Assembly (NCBI GenBank): GCA_014607495.2
Contig: CP053153.1
Coordinates: 13,888,001 to 13,952,000, forward strand
Direction of reading: 5' to 3'
DNA from: Carposina sasakii
Taxonomy: Eukaryota; Arthropoda; Insecta; Lepidoptera; Carposinidae
DNA length: 64,000 nucleotides
Below are positions 1 to 9,740 of the stretch, piece after piece. A program made the position numbers and the translations under genes. How positions within the stretch are numbered: the first letter of the stretch is position 1; each line of letters opens with the position of its first letter. Below the pieces are notes generated by a model. The model saw only the letters and a list, made by a program, of their open reading frames with translations, did no database searches and was not told the DNA's origin.

Positions 1-194
1 AATTCGGGCAATATTTACAAAGGTAGAAAACTACCGACCGAACTTGACATGAATTCCAACGATAGAATGAAACTAATATAAATTAAATACTAAGTCTTAC
101 GCAGAATCCGGTGATCTCCGTGTCAGAAACTCAAACTAGCCAAGACGCCATGTCCTGTAGTGAAGGTAATGTGAGCATGAGGAGTGAGGTCAGG

Positions 195-3100
195 TTACAA
201 CGCGAGCGCGGCCGAGCGTTTGTCGCGGTTCTTGTTGCGTGCTTGAGTGCGGGCTTTGGATGCGGCGTTGTTCTGGAGATGCTGTAGATGGAAAACAAAT
301 AGGTTTAAGTGTATTGTCAAAAACGGATTATTAATGAAACAGTGAGGCTGATTTAACTGATAAACCTATGTATGTTTCGACTTTTATTTAAGTGTGTTTT
401 ATTTGTATTCGGGGTGCAAATAATAATTAATAGATCAGCATGTCCGCGCCGGCGCCTGCAGCCCCCTGTACACACCCTCTGCAGCCGGCTGCCCTTGGCG
501 CGCGGCGGCGGCGCGGGCGGCAGCGCTAGCGCGCGGCGCAGCGGCTCGCAGGCCGGGCACAGCGCCTGCAGCCCCGCCCCCAGACGGTCCGCCAGCGCGG
601 CATACAGCGCGCGCGCCCCCCACGTCTCCACCGCGACCTGCTCTGCGCCGCAGCGCACCGACGTCGCTTCGGGCGGCTCCGAGTCCTGACAACAGAGCAC
701 AGGTGCGTTACACTATGCATCGAGCGAGCGTTGCTTCTCTATAAGGAGCGAGCGAAGCGAACGCACAAATTATAACAACTTAATTACACATAACCCATAA
801 AAAACACGCCAATCACCTCGAAGTACTTCAAAACATCCCTGAAGGTAGCCCGCTGCAGTTTCCGATCCCGTTTAGCGCGATACTTGTGCGAGTCTCTAGC
901 GAGTTGCTCGAGGGTCGGCAGCAGCGCCGCCACACTCGACTCGTACGACTCGACCAACTCGTCCACTTCAGATATACACTCGTGAAAGATCGCCAACGCG
1001 TTGCCTGCCGCCATGCGCACCTGGATATGCATTGTTACACTGTTACCAACTTAGAGTAAAGTAGCTAATAGTAGCTATCATCAGACCGGCACCTTCATTA
1101 GACTACTTCAATTTCTCAAAAATTATTCGCTTTAGAAAGATATTTATGAAATATATCTCTACGAATACCCCCACACCCCCGAGTGGTAGTGTTCTTGTGA
1201 CCCTCGTTGAGAAGACACGTGCGTGTCGCCATTTTTGCCAGCTCCGATGTAAAATTAGTAGGAGATATAACACCATGTACGAGTAAGTACGATTCTGCAC
1301 AAGATATATTATTGTATTTTTTCCACAGTATCAAATTGCTGCTTCTAACAACATAATAATAAATAACACAATAACGTGAATAACAATGAACAGCTAATAT
1401 AAATGAGTACACTGACCTCTAGACTGTGCGCGTGCAGCAATTCCGCTAATCGCGCCGGCGCGGCGGCGTGCGCAGAGCGCGGCGGCAACAGCGACAACAG
1501 CAGCGCCCAGCCGTCCACCGCCGCGGAGTGCAGGGAGCCTTCCTCCACCGCCGAGCCGGACACCTTCACGCTGCCGTCACCCTGGGAACATACAGCACGG
1601 CATAAGTATGAGACTTATATACGAACTAGTGGACGCCCGCGACTTCGTCCGCGTGGACTGCAGATAAAACAAAATGTCGAAATTATCCGAGATTATTAGT
1701 AGCCTATGCCCGTTCTCAGGCTCTATAGAGCTAGACCAATGAAATTTGGTACACAGAGATGTACCAAATTTCATTTTAATCAGTTCAATAGTTTTGACGT
1801 AAAAGCCAGACCCTATATACAATAGAATTAGTAAAGGTCATGCTGTCCTTTCAAAGAGACGAAACATATTTAACACGTTTGCTGCCAGCTCATTTTCTTA
1901 ACACGCCGATATCAGATCAACGCCTAGTGCAGATACGTAAGTAAACGGCAATGACACCATTGACCTCTAGGAAACCCACGAAACGCAAATACGTAGTATT
2001 TGACGGCCGATTGGTGTAGTGAGCTGGTAGTGAATAATACATTATATACCAAGCCCTGCCTGCGTTTTCAAACAAACGCCATATGGCGTTGTAACATTAT
2101 GTCTTTGAAAATTTTGTACTGGGTTCGCACTATAATCGGTAGGTTTCTAATTCTGAAACAAATCTATACTATATATAATATTATAAATAGTTTGTTTGTT
2201 TGTTTGTTTGATGAACGCGCTAATCTCCGGAACACTGGGTGAATATCTTTTTGTGTTGGATAGTCCATTTATCGAGGAAGGTTTGTTCACAGTGCGACCA
2301 ATAGGGACGAAGAATAAGAGGAAAATGTGGAAAAAAGAAAATTATTCTTTGGAGACTTCCGTTGCGTGCGCTGGATGTTATCCAAAAAATTTATGAATAA
2401 AATACGTAGAAATGATTGAAAAAAATTATCTAGACTGCCTGATGCAGAACCCTTAGCAGCCCAGTATTTATATACCGTCTTAGGAAAAGTTGCTCGTTGC
2501 TTAGTAATAAAATTACTAGATAACCACGAACCCTTAACACACTAAATTTTGAGAGAAGAAAATACCTTAGGGCACTTTCTAATCTTAGTGTGGACTCATT
2601 ATAACCTGACAATATTTAGGAAATAAATGTGTACCTTGACATAACTTAATATGAAGAAACAAATTGTGTGAATATTTATTTATGCAATAAAATTAAGGTC
2701 TATCCTCTCGTCAGCGAGTGAAGGGGCAATGAGTCTTAGCGAGCTGCTAGTAATGACAGAATAAATACAGTACATACCAAGATACCTATCTTAAGAGCGG
2801 ACTCGTCTTGCGAACAAACTCGTTTTCAAACAAACGCTCGTACGTGATTATGGCGTTGTAACATTATAATTATTTAAAACTTTTGTACTATTGGGTATCT
2901 TGTGCACTATAATCATAGGTTATCTATAGCCCAAAACAAAAAATACTGCCGAAAGTCACTATTTCACGCGGACGAAGTCGCGGGCACAGCTAGTTCAGTA
3001 TAAGCCTCCAAAAATCTGCTTATTGCACAAATTTTTCCTGAACTTTGGGCGTTCATAATTACTCATAAATTGTAAAAGTAAAGAAAATACTTGCATAAAA

Positions 3101-6100
3101 ACCTTGTAAATGTAATGGAGATTCTTATTGACAAACAATTATTTCACAAATTTATACCGCTTACTAAAAACACGTATTTCCTGGAACAAGTCTTATGCCA
3201 CACACTAATTTTCGTTCAATGTCGAGAGTGAGAGTGAGCGGCGAAAATTACCGAACGACAACCGAGCGCTCAGGCGCTTTCTCTCTCTTTTCGCTTTGTC
3301 TCTTTGTCTAACATTTCGCTGCTTGAAACAACAAGCTCTTGAACCAAGCTCGCGTTGACGATAGACATACCGGGAAGGGAACTATTAAGTTAGCTTTACA
3401 GCAGTGGTACATACCTTTAGATAGCTGCCACTGAAGATGGCTTCGAACACGCGCATCACCTCCACCACCTCTCCCAGGTCTTCCTCCAGCAAGTAACATA
3501 TCACGCTCAGCGATGCGCAACCCTACAAACGTGGTAATTTTATTCATTTATTCAATAACTAGTGGACGCCCGCGACAATAAATCCGTCATAATCGTAATA
3601 CGTGGACTGCCAAACAGAAAAAAAAAACAAAATAAATGCCAGAGATATCGAGTCTTTTTAATTATCCGGGATAAAAAGTAGCATATATGTTAAGTGGGAC
3701 CTGTCACAATGTATTCCTGAAAACTGCATCGAAATCGGTTCAGCCGTTTCTGAGATTAGCGTGCACAAAAGCACAGACAAACCGACAATAATTCCAAAAA
3801 TCATTCTTTTGGGTACCATTGCGTTAATAAAGGACTCCTATAATATTTTATAGATAAAGATAATAGGTTTTGTGGACTGTATCATCATAATCATGGATGG
3901 ATGCCAAACAAATAAAATGCACAAAATAACATGCCAGAGAGCTATGGAAAGAAGTCTTCTTAACATATTGGCATAGAAAAAGGGCAGAAAACATGTGGTA
4001 AGCTTACACCATATAAATTACTAAGGTTGAGGATGATTTTTTTTGCTATTATTTATGTGATATTTTCACTATAGTTAAAAACATAAAAGTTAAAGTGGTC
4101 ATGGGCAGGACAATGAAATCCAAAAACGAGAAATGGAATAGACCACTGATAGACTTAAGGAGTAAAAGAGGTTGTCCATGACAATGATTGGACACCTTCT
4201 GGGAATGAGCAGGACCCTTGTGGACCAGACTCTCAAGATAGAGATGGTTGGAAGAACCTGGAAGAGGCCTGTGTCCAGTACACACAGAGCAGTGAATGAA
4301 CTTTAGTTACATACAAAAGAAAAAATCGTGTATACAGAGTGTTTGTGACAGCCAGGCAAATATTGATATGGTGACTTCAGATCATGATTCTGAGATGATA
4401 ACCAGTGAAAATTTTCGCAGGAAAAAATTCCAAAATTGATCTTTTTTTTTTTTTGTATGAAATGTGAAAGATATGTTAATTGGAGGGTTTTTTAATGGAG
4501 TTTGAGCACTAACCTCTACGCGTGTCTCTAGTGAAGCAGACTTGTCAACGACGGTGGCGGTGAGGGCGGGTCGCAGCTCCTTCACAAACTCCTCTGCGCC
4601 TTCTTCGCCAATCTGAGAAAATTATATATTTACATACATATAATCACGCCTTTATCCCTTACGGGGTAGGCAGAGCACCAAGGGCCGATAGAACCACATG
4701 GTGCCACTTCTGACCAATTTAGAGGGTATAGTTGAGATGTACAAGTTCGGTTAGTAGTGACAGGTGGTCAGCCCATCGCCTACAGAACACCAAAACCCTC
4801 TTGTTCCTATACTGACTTGTACAGTATGCCCGGGAAGAGAAGCAGCTGTAGTATTATACGTTTTTTTTTTCACTCCCAGAGCAGCATAGAAGTAAAATAA
4901 GTAAGTACAATATATTTAAACTAGTAAATATCGAATTCTATTTAAATTGAGGGAATCTAAATAAAGAAAAATAAAGGTATTTGAATCCTCCCAGAGTAAT
5001 TAGAATCAGTTAATTTCATTTGAATCAATACGATTCGATGATTCAATTTATTTCAATTTGAGTCTCGCCACTACCAAACCTATTAAGTACACTAATACCG
5101 AAAGGTAAGAAAAAACAAAACAGGCAAGCTAGCAACTTATCATCTACATCTGCCCTGCTATGTTAAATGTAGTTGAAGGATGCCCTTTTTAATCCTGCAG
5201 TTCTAGCTACCCCATTGCAGTCCACTGTTGGACGTAGGCCTCCCCCAGGGCACGCCACAAGACTGCCATGGGAAGTATTTGCCCATAGTCACCACGCTGG
5301 ACAGGCGGGTTGGTGACTGCAGTGTGATTTTTAAGACTATGTTGTCAGTAGTTAATAGCTACTACTGACAACATATAATCCCGGGAGGCACTGCTGCCCA
5401 CCTCCCGGAAAACCTTAATAGCCTCGTACGATACCCACGGGCAGGCAGGGACGGTACAAACTCTACTCTGCCGGCACCACGGAACACAATGGTGTGTAAT
5501 AATTACTTAATGCTTACCTGTTGCCATTTGCTTTTTCGTAATTATAGGTGAAAACATGTAATAGCCCTGTTCTACTTATCTGTATACTTAAGTGATTAGG
5601 CTGTATGTTTTCCAAATAAAATATAATATGTATGTAAGAAAAAAAAATGCCATGAATGACAAAACCTGGAAAAGGTATATTAAATTTAGCTAGACTAACA
5701 TATTGTTTCCTTCCTTTCCATTAACCCAAATCGCATATTAGTCTAAGGCCGCACTACGGCAAAACTGCCGCGATTTTTTACCGCTTGACTTTTTTTTTAG
5801 CAAAACCGTCAGTCAGTGCGGCCGCTTCTATTAGTTTTCTTTACTCACAAAATCACGCGGTTAAAAACCGCGGAGATTTTGCCGTAGTGCGGCCTTAGAC
5901 TTATTCAATTCTCATCTCAATAATCACCTGTAAAGACAGCAACGGCACTAGAGCTGCAGCAGCCTTCCTCTCTCCATCTTTCCCCCGCCTCAGGATCTTG
6001 GTGACGTGGTCGGACAGGGTCACGCGGTGGTTACACAGCAGGTCGCACAGCGGCCGTCGCTGCAGCGCGTTACGTAAAGACACCAGCGCTGATGCTCGGG

Positions 6101-8625
6101 CTGCGTTCGACCGTGCACTCAACCCATCTATGAGCTCTATTACTTTGTCTTCGAATTTCTCTTGCAGCTCGTTTTCTGTAAATGTTGTGTAAATCTTATG
6201 TGAAGAGGTTTTAATTTTTGAATGAGTTTGAGCACTTTAAATGAAGGTGTAGTAGTACTTGGTAGATAATATTTGTTTAGTGTACCAGCCAGCACCATAC
6301 ATTTCTTTCTAAAGGGAAATTGGCAATATTAATTGCATAATTGTTCTGAATTTGTATTATAAAATAAACTAACAGTTTTATAGTAATGTAATCAATTAAT
6401 TATTCCATCCATTTCAGATTAATTCTTATAAATGTGGTCAGCACCATCCTTAATAGGAACTATTCTATAGAACAGACAATATTTCTAACAGCAACTTATT
6501 CCTACAAAAATGTAGGAAGTTAAAATGGCAGTACAAATCAAAATACAAAACAGTTTTTTACTCTAATCATTGTCTCAACTCAAGGTTAGTGTTTTAACAT
6601 ATATTAGTCTATGACCTTGATCAATGTTAATCATATCTATTTAATACTGTTTGTAATTGTATTACAGTTGTGATACTTTGAAGTTTACAGTTATCATAAC
6701 AGTTGCACAAGTTTAGTTCTTTATTAATAGAAGTCCACAACACCATCTGTGTTGACTGAAGAAAAAACAATGTTGTAATTTTCCAGAATAAACTAGCCTT
6801 CTTCAATAGGCACCAACCAATGTATAAGGAATTTGTATCCTCTGAGATTGTAGTATTCAACAAAACAAACAATCAATCAATCAAAGTGTATATTAGTTGT
6901 AAAAACATGTTAATTTCTAATATTTAACCCACTTACCAGCTTCATCCTGAATGCTCCGAAGGTCTGACTGTCCTGATATTTCTGAGCAGTTGTCTATGGT
7001 CATGTCTATCCCCGCATCTTCTTCTGATGAGTACTCCTGTTCTGTCCTTCTATGCTCTGCAAGAACAAACATTATTTATAGATAATTCAATCATTCTTTA
7101 CACATTCATTTGCTACTGACTACATATTTGCATTTCTTTGGTTTTCTACAGGTGCCACTGACACTTATTTGCATTCTGGCACTAGGTGTTGGCATGCAAA
7201 AAATCTGCCTGGAGCAAACATGTTTTTAGATTTAGTTAAGTACAACAATGTTCATGTGAATTGAATTTCTGAAATATCAATGCAATATCTTAAAAATTCT
7301 ATTAGAATTCTATATAACTTATGAAGTTTTATCAACATTGGTTCAATATACCTAGTTTATGTGTGAAAGAGTAACAAATACTCATTTTCATTTTAAAATT
7401 TGCCATTAATATCACAAAAATAATGTAATATTGGCATATTTTGGAAAACATTTATTTCCAGATGTCACAAAATATCAAAATGCAGCAATTCCATATATTA
7501 CATCAGTATTGTGCAATATCAAGTGAATGTGTCTGGGGCTGGCTAGTATGGCAGTATCTACCATAAGTATAACAAATCTTATCAAGCATTATGTATGTCT
7601 CAATAATTAATAAGTCATAATATATAAGGGTGTAAGTGGGTTCAACTAATACCCTGGGACCTAAAGTCAACCTCACCTGCCCATGGTGCACCCTGTTATT
7701 TAACAGACGAGGCTCTGACGCTAAATAGTTTATAATACCAATTTAGCACAGAAACATTTCCTATTGGATTTGTTGCTGGTCACTACATTATTGTATTTGT
7801 GCCTGAAAAGAGGCGATAGGCTCACCACTTACCACATGGGACTTAATAGGCTTACTGGTGAAAAGTGTGTGTGTAAGCACACCTCTGCCCAACCTCCTTG
7901 GGGAATAATGGGTGTGACCTTTATGTACGTATTTATGTAAGTATGTATATAATTATTTCCAATATTAATGGGCTCAAAGCAAGTCATTAGAACTATAGAT
8001 AAAATTGTTTACTTATCTCTTAATGTTTACAAAATGTTTATTTGGTAGTGTGTTAATTTGAAATTTTGACTAGCACTATTTGTGTTGTTGCAATCCAAGT
8101 TGTGTTTTTAAAAGTATTTCACTAACAACATTTTATTACATAACTTTTTGTAAATATTGTGTATCAGTAGCAAGGTCAAACACACTGACTAGAATATAAA
8201 CATGGAATTTGAGAGCTTATAGGGTGTTATTTGGGTTGGGTTATGTATACAGAAAATAAAATAGGATGATGCACGTGGGAATTTACCCGTTACACGACGT
8301 TATGAAATCACTACATATTGGGGCACTTGCGCAAAGCAGCCTTTGCGAAAACAGAAACTATTGCTTGACCACGTATACATCCATTTGGGAAATCCATAAC
8401 ATATGGTTGGTCAGGGGTAATATCATTGAGAGTAATGACCGTGAACAATATAACGACGTGGACATGTTTGTACTCCGCGGAAAGACACGACATGCCACAA
8501 GGTCGTCGCGTGATCTCATTCTTGGCAAATTCCAGCAATGCGCGGGAAAGTGCACCAGGATATTATATGTAGAGCATTACATAGAACAACTTACCGTATT
8601 TTCCTTTCTTCTTTCCTTTAGGCAT
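195..8625 (-). CDS. IFRD1: Interferon-related developmental regulator (IFRD1/IFRD2 ortholog), 9 exons
   Basis: Coding exons, in gene order: 8625-8595, 7056-6937, 6175-5928, 4612-4514, 3522-3415, 1581-1417, 1020-817, 685-476, 281-195 (stop TAA at 197-195). All eight introns are GT-AG and phases agree (1,1,0,0,0,0,0,0). They sum to 1272 nt, 423 residues; human IFRD1 is about 450. The N-terminus MPKGKKKGKY is followed by an acidic, serine-rich segment, then a helical-repeat (armadillo-like) domain from about residue 50 to 325. It contains RKAAAALVPLLSLQ, VRMAAGNALAIFHE and KYRAKRDRKLQRATFRDVLK. The C-terminal IFRD motif is RHLQNNAASKARTQARNKNR. Family knowledge: IFRD proteins are transcriptional co-regulators, and IFRD2 also occupies idle ribosomes, with its C-terminal part in the mRNA channel. 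The basic C-terminal helix is intact here. Exons 6 and 8 are much more GC-rich than the introns. Start chosen because exon 1 gives the conserved MPK-type N-terminus in good context (ACCACCATG). One family member is expected in insects; I cannot separate IFRD1 from IFRD2. Confidence 0.95.
1626..1833 (-). mobile_element. Short non-autonomous Helitron in IFRD intron 5
   Basis: Reading the minus strand, the element ends with the hairpin GCGGACGAAGTCGCGGGCG and the terminal CTAG (1629-1626) followed by T-rich DNA. The interior contains a degenerate copy of the TTATCCCGG and TTTGGTACA motifs seen in the other copies (3559, 15205, 18323, 39703). It carries a copy-specific perfect hairpin at 1738-1775 (see findings). 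Confidence 0.65.
1738..1775. repeat. Perfect 15-bp hairpin with 8-nt loop
   Basis: Arm 1738-1752 (AATGAAATTTGGTAC) is exactly complementary to 1761-1775, separated by 8 nt. Other Helitron copies have only one arm at this place, so it looks like a local inverted duplication. Confidence 0.85.
2063..2941. repeat. Diverged direct repeat pair about 760 bp apart in IFRD intron 5
   Basis: Bases 2063-2162 and 2821-2941 share CGTTTTCAAACAAACGC, ATGGCGTTGTAACATTAT, TTTTGTACT and GCACTATAATC in the same order and orientation. The second copy has small insertions. The second copy lies inside the candidate Helitron 2163-2993 and the first abuts its 5' end. Confidence 0.6.
2163..2993 (+). mobile_element. 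Candidate non-autonomous Helitron, about 830 bp
   Basis: The left end is TCTATACTA followed by an ATAATATTATAAA run and a (GTTT)n tract. The right end is the hairpin CACGCGGACGAAGTCGCGGG then CTAG (2990-2993) followed by T. TC...CTAG|T with a subterminal hairpin is the Helitron signature. The 2195-2290 segment matches the 5' part of the copies at 17778 and 28879. The interior could include later insertions, so the two ends may belong to separate copies. Confidence 0.55.
3559..3860 (-). mobile_element. Non-autonomous Helitron copy with interrupted 3' hairpin
   Basis: CTAG at 3562-3559 and GTGGACGCCCGCGAC match the Helitron 3' end. About 20 nt of unrelated sequence (about 3577-3600) interrupts the hairpin. 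The interior (CGGTTCAGCCGTTTCTGAGA, TTAAGTGGGACC, TATCCGGGATAAAAAGTAGC) is the reverse complement of the copy ending at 18323. Confidence 0.7.
3875..4305 (+). pseudogene. Dead LINE reverse-transcriptase C-terminus in IFRD intron 4
   Basis: Translation in shifting frames gives CQRAMERSLLNI near the left, GPLWT in the middle and QDRDGWKNLEEACVQ near 4210-4260. These are the conserved tail of an RTE/Proto2-type LINE protein also present at 46528-46920 (QRAMERVMLG ... SLGEAYVQQW). Several stops and frameshifts show it is an old relic. It lies between IFRD exons 4 and 5. Confidence 0.65.
4331..4455 (+). mobile_element. One end of a family E inverted-repeat element
   Basis: Starts TATACAGAGTGTTTGTGACA and GCCAGGCAAATATTGATA, closely matching the left end of the complete element at 43405-43894. 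It is followed by a poly-T tract. The other terminus is missing, so this is a truncated copy, about 60 bp from the 3' end of IFRD exon 4. Confidence 0.7.
4632..4895 (+). repeat. Family A dispersed repeat, near full length
   Basis: Contains ATCACGCCTTTATCCCTTAC, GGTGCCACTTCTGACCAATT, GAGGGTATAGTTGAGATGTA, GGTGGTCAGCCCATCGC and CAGTATGCCCGGGAAGAGAA in this order. The same order occurs at 38676-38950, and parts occur at 33493, 35340 and 48691. No coding content. Probably a SINE or MITE; class unresolved. Confidence 0.8.
5125..5207 (+). repeat. Partial A2 repeat fused to a family B copy
   Basis: GCTAGCAACTTATCATCTACATC and TTTAATCCTGCAGTTCTAGCTACC (split over this stretch) match the A2 unit seen at 22285, 52355 and 60978. 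The family B copy begins immediately after it. Confidence 0.6.
5208..5495 (-). repeat. Family B SINE-like repeat with internal perfect hairpin
   Basis: Reads TTGCAGTCCACTGTTGGACG, GTAGGCCTCCCCCAGGGC, CCCATAGTCACCACGCTGG and ACTCTACTCTGCCGGCACC. The tail end is to the left, so the element is on the minus strand. Related copies are at 12908, 36234-36715 and 49150. Bases 5338-5375 form a 15-bp perfect hairpin absent from the other copies. Confidence 0.8.
5741..5900. mobile_element. 160-bp MITE with perfect terminal inverted repeats, beside IFRD exon 3
   Basis: GTCTAAGGCCGCACTACGGC at 5741-5760 is exactly repeated in inverse at 5881-5900, and the repeat extends through AAAA. A GC-rich subterminal CCGCG motif also recurs. 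No coding capacity. It sits only 27 bp downstream of the IFRD exon 3 donor site, inside intron 3. Confidence 0.85.
7745..7930 (+). repeat. Family H dispersed repeat in IFRD intron 1
   Basis: ATGGGACTTAATAGGCTTAC, TGGTGAAAAGTGTGTGTG, CTGCCCAACCTCCTTGGGG and AATAATGGGTGTGACC recur at 27355-27495 and, as a short 3' part, at 20568-20625. Class unresolved, SINE-like. Confidence 0.65.
8266..8540. other. Stretch open on both strands within IFRD intron 1; nature unknown
   Basis: The 8266-8679 plus frame is open for 137 codons and runs antisense across IFRD exon 1. The minus frame ending at 8311 is open for about 78 codons. The region is less AT-rich than the rest of the intron. I recognise no domain in either translation and see no repeat copy elsewhere in the window. 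Confidence 0.3.
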
Positions 8626-8940
8626 GGTGGTTATTGGAACAAAGGTGGTTCCTTGAAATGCAATAATGAAATTCACTAATAAATTTAACTACGTTTGTCA
8701 CTTGATCAAGACGGAGAAAAGTTCAGTATATCAGTTCTTATAAAACAATTTGGGCACCGAATGTAACATAAAACTAAAATTTCAGAAAAACTTTTTAACA
8801 TGTTTAACCGTAAAACATGCACACTCAACTTCGCTTTTTGCGCAATGCGCTGGCTGTTTGCTGGCTGTCAAAGTGGCGGAGGGGAGCAAAGGAGGGGAGC
8901 TTTTATCGCCGCCATCTTGGATACAGTGTTGTCATTAAAA
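8626..8940 (-). promoter_or_regulatory. Probable IFRD 5' UTR and promoter region with a Pho/YY1-like motif
   Basis: This is the sequence directly upstream of the IFRD start codon on the minus strand. At 8907-8920 the minus strand reads CCAAGATGGCGGCG, which matches the YY1/Pleiohomeotic core (GCCAT on the other strand). The surrounding 8830-8925 stretch is more GC-rich than the flanks, as expected near a housekeeping promoter. No TATA box is evident and the transcription start cannot be placed from sequence alone. Confidence 0.4.
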
Positions 8941-9043
8941 TTATTGTGAAATAATCATGAAATACTACTAAATAGTTGTAATAGAAATGCGATGGAAACA
9001 CGGTTAATAAATATTGAGAAATAATAATATTTTTATATGTATA

Positions 9044-9344
9044 CTAGCTGACCCGGCAAACGTTGTTTTGCCATGTAAAAGGGGTTGATCCTAGAGGGGT
9101 GAAAATTCATGGTTGTATGTATTTTTGTATGCTGTATCATAAAAAAATAAAAACAAAAAATTTTGTCAAAAATTTTAAAAAAAATTAGCGGTGCACCACC
9201 CTTAACATTTAGGGGGATGAAAAATCGATGTTGTCCGATTCTCCACCCTAACCGATATGCATGCTAAGATTTACGAAAATCGGTCGAGCCGTTTCGGAGG
9301 AGTTTTACTTCTAACACCGTGACACGAGAATTTTATATATTAGA
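9044..9344 (-). mobile_element. Non-autonomous Helitron, second family
   Basis: On the minus strand the element starts TCTAATATATAAAATTCTCG and ends with the hairpin GGCAAAACAACGTTTGCC (6-bp stem GGCAAA/TTTGCC), GGGTCAG and CTAG (9047-9044). The 5' TC, the subterminal hairpin and the CTAG end are all Helitron hallmarks. Its interior shares the degenerate GTCGAGCCGTTTCGGAGG motif common in lepidopteran Helitrons. No second copy in the window. Confidence 0.8.
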
Positions 9345-9345
9345 T

Positions 9346-9740
9346 GTACAGGTGTTTTTTCAATGCCACCCTTAACGAAGGGTACGCACTCTACACATCA
9401 AATAAAGTAAAAAGAAAGTAAGTTTATGTCAAAAAATGCAGTGAAATGATGGAATTTTTTTGAAAAACAAAATTTAATTACTTGATTGGGCGAAATTTAT
9501 AGTGTCCAGTATTTAGCTAGTTTTTTCGTAGACAGATATTAATTATTTCTCGTGATAAAATCTTGCTACGCGCGTCTACGTGCATTTATGCAGAAAAACG
9601 AAATTTATTTACTCAACTTTGAACCCTAATATCTAGGTAACCAGACACTTCCCAGGTATGCTTCCATGGAGAAAAATGATCGTGATGTGGAGATTACGTA
9701 TTTTTCGGGAACGTTGATTACCAAAAATCACCCTGTGTAG
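9346..9740 (+). mobile_element. Family C element with ACAGGTG...CACCCTGT ends
   Basis: Contains CCACCCTTAACGAAGGGTAC, ATTATTTCTCGTGATAAAAT, TGCATTTATGCAGAAAAACG, CAGACACTTCCCAGGTATGC and TTTTCGGGAACGTTGA. The same blocks, inverted, occur at 15407-15798 and 36838-37185, and part at 52815-52970. Flush against the Helitron at 9044-9344. No coding capacity. Confidence 0.75.

Noticed and set aside
372..692. Plus- and minus-strand frames of 85-105 codons over IFRD exon 8
   Set aside because: They are shadows of a GC-rich exon; only the minus frame from 685 to 476 continues the IFRD protein.
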